From positions 4,464,001 to 4,528,000 of the forward strand of contig NZ_AP018441.1 in assembly GCF_009937975.1 (NCBI RefSeq): a stretch of 64,000 bases of DNA, written 5' to 3'. Source of the stretch: Undibacterium sp. YM2 (GTDB lineage Bacteria > Pseudomonadota > Gammaproteobacteria > Burkholderiales > Burkholderiaceae_D). The notes under the pieces are model-generated. The model saw only the letters and a program-made list of their open reading frames with translations, was not told where the DNA came from and searched no databases. The stretch's first letter is position 1; every line of letters starts with the position of its first letter. The position numbers and the translations under genes were made by a program. Of this stretch, positions 18,802 through 27,861 are shown piece by piece.

Positions 18802-19345
18802 GGCTGGTCCTTTTCAAAAAATTTCAAGCTAGGGATATGCAGAGGAAAAAAATCCTCCAGAAATTTAAGTCAAATCAAAAATCGCAACTCTCAACTCTGT
18901 ATTCGGCTAAGTAACTGTTTATATCCTGGCCCGCTGTTTTTCCAGCCAGGAACAAAGCCAGCTTGAGGAACATCAATTGCCACGCGCCTTGAGATCATCC
19001 AGCTAGATTTTTGCACCCTTGATGCAGGTAACCAGAAATCAAGAAAGCCCACAAGCTGTCCTCACAAGGCCAGTTTGGTGATGCTAAAAGTGACAATAAG
19101 AGACGGCGACATGCAGCACGCATGAATATCAGCAAACAAACATCAATCAATATTTCTTATCACTATCATGGCAGATTACAAAACGGGCATATTGATGTAC
19201 GGCAATATTTTCGCTACAAAAAAGCATTAACTCCATGGATATTCTTTTAATTTTATGAAAATATCAATTCAAATATAATAATCATAATTATTATATTAAA
19301 AAGATAATTTAACATTAACTTGCAAAATATTCAGATGCGAGTTGT
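18802..19345. other. Intergenic region, AT-rich, no gene seen
   Basis: Between the chemoreceptor start and the EF-G paralogue terminator. Bases 19240-19320 are strongly AT-rich with a palindrome ATAATAATCATAATTATTAT-like core. No reading frame with coding character was found. Confidence 0.5.
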
Positions 19346-19376
19346 AAAAAAACCAGAGCATCTGCCCTGGTTTTTT
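19346..19376 (-). terminator. Rho-independent terminator of the EF-G paralogue
   Basis: Hairpin with arms AAAAAACCAG and CTGGTTTTTT, about 75 bp past the stop of the minus-strand EF-G gene. The symmetrical A/T flanks would let it act in both directions. Confidence 0.8.
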
Positions 19377-19452
19377 CATACTAACTTGCAGACAACAGGC
19401 AAACCGGATTACAGCCCGTCCATCATCTGCAACTACTACAAACTACAAGGCC

Positions 19453-21528
19453 TCACACAAAAGAAGCCTCTTCCACATCACAAGCCGCATGACGCGCATA
19501 GACCGAACTGGCAAACGCCCTGCCCTGTGACAGGGAACGCAAGTCGTTCGTGTGGCCGAACAGCCTCGTCAGGGGCACATCGGCCACCACTTCAACACGG
19601 CCTGTGTTTTCTGTGATGCCCAACACGCGGCCACTGCGCCTTTGCAAGTCACCAATGACATCGCCAGTGTTGATGGCGGGGGCATCGACGGTCACTTTCA
19701 TGACGGGTTCGAGCAAGACTGGTTTAGCCTTGCGCAAGCCTGCCAGCACAGCTTCCTTGGCGGCGATGATGAAGGCCATTTCATTACTGTCAACTGCATG
19801 GAAATCACCATCGAGCAAAGTAACTTTGACGCCTGTCACTTTTTGCCCCAGCGGGCCTTGTTGCATGGCCTGCTGTACGCCTTTTTCAACCGCCGGGAAA
19901 AACGCCGTTGGTATCACGCCGCCTTTGACGACATTGGCAAAGGCAAAATCGCCTTCATCCAGCAGCTCAAGCCGCACGACAACGCGGGCATACATGCCTT
20001 TGCCGCCGTTTTGCTTGTCCAGCTTGCCTTCTGCTTCGACCATAGGCAGGCCCATGGTTTCCTTGTAAGCCACATGCGGCGCACCAACACGTATATCTAC
20101 CGCCGCTTCACGGCGGGCACGTTCGAGCACCACATCCAGATGCAATTCACCCATGCCCCACAAAATGGTCTCGCCAGTCTCGACATTGTTTTCCAGACGC
20201 AAAGACGGATCTTCACGACGGAACTTGTCCAGCGCTGCCAACATCTTTGCACGGTCAGTACCACTGCCTGGTTCAACCGCCAGTGCCACCACGGGCTCAC
20301 CTGCATGGATGGTTTCCAGCGTCCACGGTTGCGCCTTGCTGGACAAAGTTTGCCCTGTCAGCGCATCTTTCAGGTTGGCGATGGCGATGATACTGCCCGC
20401 GCCAGACTGCGTGGTACTGGTACGTTCATCCGCATGCACGACATACAGACGGCCTATGCGCACAGACGAATCCAGACTGGCATTCCAGATGGTTTCACCT
20501 TCATGCAGGCTGCCACCATAAATACGCACAAACGCCAGCGAGCCATGTTCATCATGCGTGACCTTGAACACCAGCGCGGCCAGAGGATCAGCATCGCCAG
20601 TTGCCACGGTCACGCTTTCACCGTTCAATGTCGCAACGGGAGCAGCGCGGTCGTCAGGCGCTGGCAGCCAATCAATCACGGCATCGAGCAGCGGTTCTAT
20701 GCCTGCGTTTTTATATGCAGAACCGGCCAGCATGGGCGTGGCTTTTCTGGCCAGCGTCAGGCTACGCAAACCTTGCAGGATTTCCGCATGAGTCAGCGTA
20801 TCCTTCGCCAGATAGGCATCCGTCAATGCATCACTCGCTTCTGCCGCAACCGAGGCTGCATAGGCATACGCCGCCTGGGCTTGCGCCTGCAGTTCTGCGG
20901 GCAGAGCCAGCACCGCCATATTGCCCTTGGCATCCCATTGCAGCAGACGCTGTTGCAAGACATCAATGACGCCACCAAACTCGTCCGCCGCACCAACAGG
21001 TATCGCCAGCGGCACAGGGCGCGCACCGAGTTGCTTGCGCACCTGTTCTGTCACGCGGGCAAAGTCAGCACCGGTCTGGTCCATCTTGTTGACGAAGATG
21101 ATCATGGGCACGCCATGTTTCTCAGCCTGATGCCAGACAGTCTCAGTCTGCGGCTGCACGCCAGCCACGCCGGACAAGACAGTGATGGCACCGTCAAGCA
21201 CGCGCAGCGAACGCTCAACTTCTATCGCAAAGTCGATATGGCCTGGTGTATCAATCAGCGTGAATTCATGGCCGTTCCAGACGCAGCGGGTCGCCGCTGC
21301 ACCAATGGTGATGCCGCGTTCTTTTTCCAGCGCCATGGTGTCCATGGTGGCATTGCCTTCATGGACTTCGCCAGTGCGGTGGATTTCGCCGGTTTTAAAC
21401 AGGATGCGTTCAGACAGCGTGGTCTTGCCAGCGTCTATGTGCGCGATGATGCCAAAGTTGCGCCAATGGTTACGCGCAGAGTGAGCAGATGCCTTGTTGG
21501 AAGCGGCACGGGGGACAGTGTTCGTCAT
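19453..21528 (-). CDS. Elongation factor G paralogue (translational GTPase)
   Basis: A 691-residue EF-G-type GTPase, which normally drives tRNA-mRNA translocation or ribosome recycling. G motifs are visible: P-loop AHIDAGKTT (29-37), switch region GNATMDTMALEKERGITI, G3 DTPGHIDF and G4 NKMD, followed by the usual EF-G domains II-V up to LFGHTNDLRSLSQGRA. The start MTNTVPR at 21528 is preferred; the frame runs 21 codons further upstream without support. It is not in a str operon (no rpsL, rpsG or tuf nearby), so it is probably a second, divergent EF-G (fusA2-type) rather than the housekeeping copy. A long palindromic element and a terminator lie upstream. Confidence 0.88.
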   Translation of the reverse strand: MTNTVPRAASNKASAHSARNHWRNFGIIAHIDAGKTTLSERILFKTGEIHRTGEVHEGNATMDTMALEKERGITIGAAATRCVWNGHEFTLIDTPGHIDFAIEVERSLRVLDGAITVLSGVAGVQPQTETVWHQAEKHGVPMIIFVNKMDQTGADFARVTEQVRKQLGARPVPLAIPVGAADEFGGVIDVLQQRLLQWDAKGNMAVLALPAELQAQAQAAYAYAASVAAEASDALTDAYLAKDTLTHAEILQGLRSLTLARKATPMLAGSAYKNAGIEPLLDAVIDWLPAPDDRAAPVATLNGESVTVATGDADPLAALVFKVTHDEHGSLAFVRIYGGSLHEGETIWNASLDSSVRIGRLYVVHADERTSTTQSGAGSIIAIANLKDALTGQTLSSKAQPWTLETIHAGEPVVALAVEPGSGTDRAKMLAALDKFRREDPSLRLENNVETGETILWGMGELHLDVVLERARREAAVDIRVGAPHVAYKETMGLPMVEAEGKLDKQNGGKGMYARVVVRLELLDEGDFAFANVVKGGVIPTAFFPAVEKGVQQAMQQGPLGQKVTGVKVTLLDGDFHAVDSNEMAFIIAAKEAVLAGLRKAKPVLLEPVMKVTVDAPAINTGDVIGDLQRRSGRVLGITENTGRVEVVADVPLTRLFGHTNDLRSLSQGRAFASSVYARHAACDVEEASFV

Positions 21529-21743
21529 GATGGGTCTTTCTACATAGCGAGCGGTCGTGGGGTTGTCTTGGTGACAGCGCCGCGGGGCCATGCGACCACC
21601 CTTATTTCAGTGGACCCGCGCGCGTTCTACATCTGCTGACTTCATGTTATATGGCTCCTCAATGAGAGAGTGTTTGGTACCAGGTACCGTTAAAAGTGCT
21701 TACTAAAGTGGTGCTGAGTTTTTGGATATCAAGTCCAATACTT

Positions 21744-21868
21744 TTGGAACATTTGGATAAGTGTAGCGAGCGGTGCTAGTTTGAGTTAAGAAGCGCAACC
21801 GTACTAAAGTACGGTGAGCATCGCAGACTCAAAATCGCGCCGCGCAGTAGCTTATACAATTGTTCCAA
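21744..21868. repeat. 125-bp near-perfect palindrome upstream of the EF-G paralogue
   Basis: Arms begin TTGGAACATTTGGATAAG and end CTTATACAATTGTTCCAA. The centre is CCGTACTAAAGTACGG (21799-21814), with TTTGAGT / ACTCAAA between. It has no coding capacity. The GTACTAAAGTAC centre resembles the centre of the 31780-31878 element (GTACTTTAGTAC). It is followed at once by a terminator. Confidence 0.75.
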
Positions 21869-21875
21869 CATGGAA

Positions 21876-21909
21876 AACAAAAAAGGCCCTCGTGGGCCTT
21901 TGTTTTTTT
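21876..21909 (+). terminator. Rho-independent terminator, bidirectional
   Basis: Hairpin AAGGCCC-TCGT-GGGCCTT (21883-21900) with T-tract TGTTTTTTT on the plus side and an A-tract on the other. It can end minus-strand transcripts arriving from the gene at 22254. The remainder of 21592-22253 shows one REP hairpin (22091-22112) and no gene. Confidence 0.8.
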
Positions 21910-22090
21910 ACTCTTTACAGAGCTTTCAACGGGCACACATCAGCGGCCCCGGGATGTCGTCTGACATGCCGGGAGGGCGGAGGTAAAAAAGAGTATGCTC
22001 AGTGTTTTCATTTTTATAGAATAATCCTGTTTTCGTGGCTTGTCAAATGGGTCTGTACTGTTTTCACCACCATCATCGCTGGCACAGCAA

Positions 22091-22112
22091 GTAGGGTGCG
22101 TTGCAACGCACC
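22091..22112 (+). repeat. REP hairpin GTAGGGTGCGTT..AACGCACC
   Basis: GTAGGGTGCGTTGCAACGCA plus CC; a perfect GGTGCGTT/AACGCACC stem. Same family as the hairpins flanking the RAYT gene at 61565-62002. Confidence 0.75.
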
Positions 22113-22253
22113 ACTCCAACACCCAATATTCCTACCCCACATGAAGCGCTCACAAAACGGTACGCTATAACCCACCCTGCATTTGCCACCGTTTTGCGAT
22201 CGACTCCCGCTACACCTTTATTCGCCTTGTTAATTCTGACATCTGAAACAGAC

Positions 22254-22814
22254 TCACTCTTTCAAGTCAAGAATTCCACATTGCTTAACACTACTCTGCA
22301 GATTCTGATTGATCAGGTATCGGGCGGTAGGGTCATAAATGGAAGACTTTATATTCGAAAAGCTGTTTTGTACACAAGCGCAAAATGCATTGAATTTTGA
22401 CTCATCTAACTTATGCGGCAGTAAAGCCGTCTTCATGTCTTCCCGAAAAGCATTACAAAATCCCCCGTTCGGTGATATTAATTTCTCTATGGTACATTTT
22501 TGAGACGCTGGACCAAATCTAAATGCTGCCTCATCCTTGGTCATCATTTCAGGGACTTCTAAAATATTGATTTTATCAACAATGCATGTGCAATATTCTG
22601 GAACTCTATCAATGCCGAGCATCCATTTATAAACATGATTAGTTCCTGGTGCATATCGCTCTGGAGGAGAGTTTTTAAAACCATCTTCCATTTCACTTTG
22701 GCATTCAGCAATGAATTGCTGGCGCATGACAAGCAATTCATCTTTTTTTTCTGCTGAAAAAACTATTCCGCTGGCGAAGATGATAAATGAGCAGATGAGG
22801 TTGATTGCGCGCAT
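22254..22814 (-). CDS. Hypothetical secreted cysteine-rich protein
   Basis: A 186-residue protein. It starts at MRAINLICSFIIFASGIVFS, a clear signal peptide, which fixes the start at 22814 although the frame is open to 23135. The mature part has seven or more cysteines (AECQSEM, EYCTCIVDK, QKCTIEK, GFCNAFRE, FCACVQ, KQCGIL), which suggests disulphides in the periplasm. No known domain was recognised. The upstream open frame crosses REP hairpins and is not coding. Confidence 0.7.
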   Translation of the reverse strand: MRAINLICSFIIFASGIVFSAEKKDELLVMRQQFIAECQSEMEDGFKNSPPERYAPGTNHVYKWMLGIDRVPEYCTCIVDKINILEVPEMMTKDEAAFRFGPASQKCTIEKLISPNGGFCNAFREDMKTALLPHKLDESKFNAFCACVQNSFSNIKSSIYDPTARYLINQNLQSSVKQCGILDLKE

Positions 22815-22954
22815 AATAAGTACTAGAGTGGTTGTTTCAGAATTATAACCGGGCGCATGTGCAGAAGATGAGTGGTTTTGCATGAGATGCAAGCCAGCGT
22901 AGCTAGGGCCTATGCACTGTAATGCCCCTGACTGTGCGACAAAGCGACGTGTCT

Positions 22955-23042
22955 GTGTAGGAGTGGCTTCAGTCGCCAAGATTTTCGCCGTATCTATCAT
23001 ACTGGCAGTATCACCCATTCGCGGCTGAAGCCGTTCCTTCAG
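22955..23042. repeat. REP doublet in inverted orientation (GGAGTGGCTTCAGTCGCC / GGCTGAAGCCGTTCC)
   Basis: TGTAGGAGTGGCTTCAGTCG (22955) and, inverted, CGCGGCTGAAGCCGTTCC (about 23020-23037) form a head-to-head pair, a BIME-like arrangement. They lie between the cysteine-rich protein and the MFS exporter. Confidence 0.65.
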
Positions 23043-23053
23043 AAAAAAACACC

Positions 23054-24244
23054 CTACCTCACCCCATAAACCGCCGACACCCGCGTCCCCACCACCAGTA
23101 AAAAATGCGTGCCCGCACAGGCACTCAATATCCACGCCAGCGGCAAGTCACCCACCAATGCGCCGGACAATACTAGACTCACCGGCATCAGCAGCTTGAA
23201 TAGCGAACCGGTGAGGCCGGAGATGCGGCCTATGTAGCGGCTGTCTGTGCTTTCCTGGCGGTAGCCCCAGATGCAGACGTTGCCGATGACGGTGCAGAAG
23301 CTGTTGGTGCCTAGCGCCAGCAGCAACAGGGGGATGCTATTGCCCCAGGCCAGCAAGAGCATGGAACAGGCCTCGACACTCAGTTCCAGCGCCAGCAGGC
23401 GGCCCAGGCCAAAGTGCTGGCGCAGGCGGCTGGCGACCAGGCCGCCGATGACGCCGCCTGTGCCTGCCACGCCATACATGAGGCCGACCTCGGCTGCGCC
23501 CAGTTGCAACTGGTCACGGGCGCGGAACAAGAAGAGTACATCCACCACACCTGCGCTGCCATTGATGACGACGACCAGCCAGGCCAGGTGCCACAGCGGT
23601 TTATTGGCGACCAGCACGCGCCAGCCGTCGCGCCATTCATTCCAGAAGCCATCTGCATCCGGCTTGCGCACTGGCAGTTGCAAATCCCTGAGCAGCCAGG
23701 CGGCCAGCAACATCGCCAGCATCGGCAGCCACAGGCCCAGGTCCATGCGCATGGAAATCACGGCACCAGCCAGCGCCGGACCAAGAATGCTGAAGACCTG
23801 GCTTAACACCGTCAAATGGCCAGTGGCAGGCAAGAGCAATTGTTCTGGCAGCATTTCCTTCAACATACCCATGCGGCAGATCGCATACAGATAATGCAGG
23901 GTCATCAGCAGGAAAGCAGTGATAAAGAAAAAAGACAAGGCCCGCGCACCATGATCCAGCAGCACGGCCTGCATGCCAGTCAGCAAGACGATGCCGACGA
24001 TAGCAAAGCGCGCCCAGCGGCCACGGTCTATGCGGTCTACCCAGACGCCAATGAACATCGCCAGCAACAGGTTGGGCAGTAATTCAACCGCACGCATGCC
24101 CGTAATGACCCCGGCGGATTGCGTCAACTGGTAGAGTATCAGCGGCATGGCGAGCTGGTAGATTTGCGTACCCAATGAAAAGCTGATGGTCGATGCATAC
24201 AGGCGGCGAAAGTTGGGATGTTGCCAAAGCGAGGGAGTGGACAT
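23054..24244 (-). CDS. MFS transporter (EntS/MFS_3-type exporter)
   Basis: A 396-residue inner-membrane protein with 10-12 hydrophobic segments. It begins LWQHPNFRRLYASTISFSLG and has the family loop motif FIGVWVDRIDRGRWARFAIV between helices 2 and 3, typical of MFS_3 proteins such as the enterobactin exporter. The substrate is unknown. ATG 24244 is preferred because the family begins close to this motif; a GTG 33 bp upstream is also in frame. It is divergent from the SgrR-type regulator at 24353, with about 108 bp between, an arrangement comparable to sgrR-setA in enterobacteria. Confidence 0.85.
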   Translation of the reverse strand: MSTPSLWQHPNFRRLYASTISFSLGTQIYQLAMPLILYQLTQSAGVITGMRAVELLPNLLLAMFIGVWVDRIDRGRWARFAIVGIVLLTGMQAVLLDHGARALSFFFITAFLLMTLHYLYAICRMGMLKEMLPEQLLLPATGHLTVLSQVFSILGPALAGAVISMRMDLGLWLPMLAMLLAAWLLRDLQLPVRKPDADGFWNEWRDGWRVLVANKPLWHLAWLVVVINGSAGVVDVLFLFRARDQLQLGAAEVGLMYGVAGTGGVIGGLVASRLRQHFGLGRLLALELSVEACSMLLLAWGNSIPLLLLALGTNSFCTVIGNVCIWGYRQESTDSRYIGRISGLTGSLFKLLMPVSLVLSGALVGDLPLAWILSACAGTHFLLVVGTRVSAVYGVR

Positions 24245-24352
24245 GGAGGATATCAAGCAAGGTTGAACAATGCCCACTAGCGTATATCAAAGGCGGAAAC
24301 ACAAAAACGGATAGAATCTGATATTTCTTTCCCCCTTTATTACCGGACAAAG

Positions 24353-26056
24353 ATGCGTCTGCTCGATCACTTCCAGCGTCTGGCCGACTGGTATCCCAGC
24401 GCCCAAGCGCCCGACCTGGCCCAGATCGCTGCCGCCCTGTGCTGTAGCGAGCGCAATGCCCGCCTGCTGCTCAAGCGCATGCAAGAGCAAGGCTGGATAG
24501 ACTGGCAACCAGGCAATGGGCGTGGTCACCGCTCGCAACTTAGCCTGCTGCAAGACCATGAAAGCCTGCGCCTGCAAAGGCTGCATCACCTGCTGGCTGA
24601 CGGCAAACTCGAAGCCGCCTTTGATGGCTTGCCAAATGCCGGACGTGAACGCCTGAAGCAATCGCTGCCCGGTTACCTTGGCAGTGGCCGTGCGGGCACT
24701 TTGCGCATGCCCTTTTACCGCCCCCTGCATGCACTGGATGCCATCCACATCAACCGCCGCACCGAGCAGCACATCATCATGCAGATTTGCGCTGGCCTGA
24801 CGGAATATGAGCGCGCCAGCGAACAAATCATCCCGGCACTGGCGCACAGATGGGATGCCAGTGCCGATGGCTGTAGCTGGGAATTCATCCTGCGGCCCGG
24901 CCTGCAATTCCATGATGGCCGCCCGGTGCGCGCAGAGGACGTGGTCTATACCCTGCAACGCGCCCGTGATACAGATGGCCCTTTTCGCGCCATGTTTGCC
25001 CACCTCGCCAGCATCAGCGGCACTGAGCGCAGTGTGAAGCTGCGACTCAACAAGCCCGATCATCTGCTGCTGCACCTGCTGGCGCACCATGCCGCCGTGA
25101 TCGTGCCAATAGATGATGCCCAGCGTGCAGATTTTGCCGCGCTGCCCATCGGTGCCGGGCCTTTCCGGCTGATACGCAATAATGAACACCGGGCGACGCT
25201 GGCAGCGTTTGATGGCTATTTCCGCGAGCGCGCCCTGCTCGATGAAATTGATTTATGGGTAGTGCCGCATGGCAGCCCGCTGCCTGAAGTCGATCTGCAT
25301 CTGGCCCATGCCTCGCCTGAAAAAGTGCCCGCACCTGCAGATAGCTGGTCGCAGATACGTGCGCTCGAACAAGGCTGTGACCTGGTCATGCTGAACCCGG
25401 CCCGCGCAGAATTCTCCACGCCTGCTGCCCGTCTTGCAGTCGGCACCTGGCTGCGCCCCGCAGCGGCGGAACTGGCCGCCAAAGAAACCCGCCCCATGGC
25501 CTTTGGCATGCTGCCGCAATGGCGACATTTACCTGAGCAAACTACAACCACAGCACCCACCCTGCCTGCCCACCTCGACGTCGTGACTTATGAACTCGAC
25601 AGCCATATCGCCCTCACCCATTGCGTAGCAGACAGATTGCGCGAGGCAGGCGCCGATGTCAGCATCCACATCCTGCCCTTCCCAGAATTTGGCCCCTACG
25701 GCTGGCGGGATTGGGCGGACGTGGTGATTGCCGGCGACGTGCTCGACAATGACATGGAATTTGGCCTGTATAGCTGGCTGGCCGGAGAGTCACTGGTCAA
25801 GCAGATGATGGATAAAGCAGCCCGCACCTGGCTGGCGCAGGCCAGTGCAGAAATCGCCGCAGAAGCCGATGCAACACAACGCGCCAGCCTCATCGAAACC
25901 TGCTTCGCCCGCATGGTAGAACAAGCCTGGATACTACCCATGCGCCACACCCGCCACGGCATAGACTATGGCCCGCAACTCGGCGGCGTGACCCTGGCAC
26001 GCTGCGGCTGGATGGATTTTCGCAAGTTGTGGTTACGGCCTGCAAATAACTTGTAG
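24353..26056 (+). CDS. SgrR-type transcriptional regulator with solute-binding domain
   Basis: A 567-residue protein. The N-terminus (about 1-110) is a winged-helix of the SgrR type (LAQIAAALCCSERNARLLLK and WIDWQPGNGRGHRSQL). From about 150 it carries an ABC-type extracellular solute-binding protein domain 5 fold (GLTEYERASEQIIPALAHRW, LRPGLQFHDGRPVRAEDV). There is no signal peptide, so the binding domain acts in the cytosol as a ligand sensor. In E. coli SgrR controls responses to phosphosugar stress next to an MFS efflux gene; here the divergent MFS gene at 23054-24244 is the likely target. No sgrS-like RNA was identified. Confidence 0.85.
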   Translation: MRLLDHFQRLADWYPSAQAPDLAQIAAALCCSERNARLLLKRMQEQGWIDWQPGNGRGHRSQLSLLQDHESLRLQRLHHLLADGKLEAAFDGLPNAGRERLKQSLPGYLGSGRAGTLRMPFYRPLHALDAIHINRRTEQHIIMQICAGLTEYERASEQIIPALAHRWDASADGCSWEFILRPGLQFHDGRPVRAEDVVYTLQRARDTDGPFRAMFAHLASISGTERSVKLRLNKPDHLLLHLLAHHAAVIVPIDDAQRADFAALPIGAGPFRLIRNNEHRATLAAFDGYFRERALLDEIDLWVVPHGSPLPEVDLHLAHASPEKVPAPADSWSQIRALEQGCDLVMLNPARAEFSTPAARLAVGTWLRPAAAELAAKETRPMAFGMLPQWRHLPEQTTTTAPTLPAHLDVVTYELDSHIALTHCVADRLREAGADVSIHILPFPEFGPYGWRDWADVVIAGDVLDNDMEFGLYSWLAGESLVKQMMDKAARTWLAQASAEIAAEADATQRASLIETCFARMVEQAWILPMRHTRHGIDYGPQLGGVTLARCGWMDFRKLWLRPANNL

Positions 26057-26168
26057 GCCGGGTTACAAGGCAGTTCATTGAATGTTCAAACCTGTTCAAA
26101 TTGCGTATCATGAAAAAAACCACTCCACCACGATTAATCAAGACATCTCCATTTTGAAAGCATAATAC

Positions 26169-26831
26169 ATGGCAGTTAAGCGAGACTACGGTGCATTTTC
26201 AAAAGCTGCACCCAAACATTTAAAACCCTTGATCACCAATCTGGATTTTCAGCAAACGACAGGTGCATACTTCTTGCGTAAGCGTGAGTCTTGGGAAGAA
26301 GGTTTTTACTTGCAACAATCTGGATACGGAAGTGGCAATTTCTGGGTCGAAATTGGCCTGAGTGTCCCCGGCATGGATACCTATTGGCAAACAGACCCGA
26401 CTGAAAAGAGTTTTGGTTTCATCGTAGGGAGAAGATTGGGGATCAATCTGGCAAGCTACCATTCAGAGGTATATCCGGCAGAAAATGCGGATGAGCTGAA
26501 GGCAAGTCTGCAGCTTGTAGCACAACACCTGCAAACCGCAGAAAGCTGGTTCTCAAACTTCAAGACGCTCAAAGATGTCGCGAAATTCTACGGCAAAGGC
26601 AACAATAACGAACTCTCTGCAGCCAACCATGCCTATCTCTTGTTACTGGCAGGCGAACCAGAAAAAGCAAAGATCAAGCTGGAGTATGCAAAAAGAAAAA
26701 TGCAATTAACCGTCGTTGAACATGAAGCTAGCTTTAAAAAGAGAAAACCCGGCAAAGAAGCCCTGCACATCTATGAACTTGATATTCATCGCTTGAAATG
26801 TGTAGAAGCAGCCTTGCGTGAATGCAACTAA
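26169..26831 (+). CDS. DUF4304-like protein
   Basis: A 220-residue soluble protein. The N-terminal half reads like DUF4304 (LKPLITNLDFQQTTGAYFLRK, GFYLQQSGYGSGNFWVEIGL), a family of unknown function often seen with immunity-type genes. The C-terminal half is helical. It starts at ATG 26169 after an A-rich leader. First gene of a run of small unknown genes on the plus strand (26.2-29.6 kb). Confidence 0.7.
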   Translation: MAVKRDYGAFSKAAPKHLKPLITNLDFQQTTGAYFLRKRESWEEGFYLQQSGYGSGNFWVEIGLSVPGMDTYWQTDPTEKSFGFIVGRRLGINLASYHSEVYPAENADELKASLQLVAQHLQTAESWFSNFKTLKDVAKFYGKGNNNELSAANHAYLLLLAGEPEKAKIKLEYAKRKMQLTVVEHEASFKKRKPGKEALHIYELDIHRLKCVEAALRECN

Positions 26832-26900
26832 AAAAAGAAATTTTGGCGCTACACTAATGCCAACTACGAAAATCTTCCATTGCGACAGCCCTTGACAGCC

Positions 26901-27299
26901 ATGACAAACAACGCCGACATCATCGCCGCAGGCAAACAGCGCCTGGCTTATCTTGATATTCTCGACCTCGCTTCAGCGGTTGAAGAAGATGAATTTCGTA
27001 CCATCACTTACACCTTCACGACACCGGTGGCGACGATACAGCTCATTGATTCAACACTGGATGGTGACGTGGCTGTCAGCGTTTTTGTCACAGGTCAGGA
27101 TACCCCCATATTGCATCTTGAACTCATAGACTGCAAGAACATCAGCACGGTCGATGACAAGCGCGGCAAGTATCTGGAATTTTTGGGGCAACTGAAGATC
27201 GGTGAATACTCAAGAGGAAGCTCAAGGAAAGAAGCAGGGTTCAGGCTTTACCTGGAGCCTTTTGTGCGCCTGGAACCATATTTCAATAGTGGCGCATGA
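26901..27299 (+). CDS. Hypothetical protein (132 aa)
   Basis: Soluble, no signal peptide, beta-rich pattern (FRTITYTFTTPVATIQLID, GDVAVSVFVTG). No family recognised. The ATG at 26901 is preferred to a TTG at 26880. It is 69 bp downstream of the DUF4304-like gene and 115 bp before a small membrane-protein gene, all on the same strand. Confidence 0.65.
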   Translation: MTNNADIIAAGKQRLAYLDILDLASAVEEDEFRTITYTFTTPVATIQLIDSTLDGDVAVSVFVTGQDTPILHLELIDCKNISTVDDKRGKYLEFLGQLKIGEYSRGSSRKEAGFRLYLEPFVRLEPYFNSGA

Positions 27300-27414
27300 A
27301 TTTCTCATCAAGAACAATGATGTCTTGCATGGCAAGCGAATATGACAATGGTCGCTCAATGAAGACAAAGTGCCAGATGCCGCAGACCAATAAAAAACAG
27401 GATGAATTCCCTTC

Positions 27415-27825
27415 ATGAAAAAAAATTACAACGATGCCGTGTTTTTCTTGATACTCCATATTGCGACCATTCTCGTTCTGGAGGGCGGGCAACTCCTGGG
27501 CGTAGATTGGCCTTATGGCAAGGATAATGCTTTTGGGCGTATGCTGACACACCCGGGGCTGGTGGCGATACATCTGCTTTTTTCTTCCAGCCTGTTATTT
27601 CTATTCTGGCTCAAGAATGAAAAAACATACAAACTCATGTACGGTATTGCGCTCTGCGCCTGTATCTACGGTGCATTTGTTTCCTTTGCTGTTTCTATCG
27701 GTATAGATTTTGCGTTGATGATTGGTGCTTGCGGCATCATCCGTTATAGCGCTCCCCTGGCGTTTCCTGACGGCTTCGGTATATTTGCAAAACCCATCCA
27801 TCGCGCTGATGAAGATGAAAAATGA
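27415..27825 (+). CDS. Hypothetical membrane protein, paralogue of the gene at 28743
   Basis: A 136-residue protein with four hydrophobic segments (about 8-28, 50-66, 73-95, 97-115). The motif LFWLKNEKTYKLMYGIALC is shared with LLWLKNERTYRFAYLLALA in the equally long protein at 28743-29153, and both end in DEDEK or DGDEK. Clearly a duplicated gene. The function is unknown. The 3' end is followed after 36 bp by a soluble unknown protein, and the order membrane-soluble-membrane suggests a duplicated module. Confidence 0.72.
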   Translation: MKKNYNDAVFFLILHIATILVLEGGQLLGVDWPYGKDNAFGRMLTHPGLVAIHLLFSSSLLFLFWLKNEKTYKLMYGIALCACIYGAFVSFAVSIGIDFALMIGACGIIRYSAPLAFPDGFGIFAKPIHRADEDEK

Positions 27826-27861
27826 CCCCGGCCTACACCATGCAATAACCCGAATACCCAG

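Noticed and set aside
19552..21639. A 695-codon open frame antisense to the EF-G paralogue
   Set aside because: It is fully shadowed by a gene with clear GTPase motifs. Its product is rich in His, Arg and Cys with no domain, and it arises from the codon bias of the real gene.
22815..23135. Upstream extension of the cysteine-rich secreted protein
   Set aside because: Crosses two REP hairpins; the signal peptide starts at 22814.
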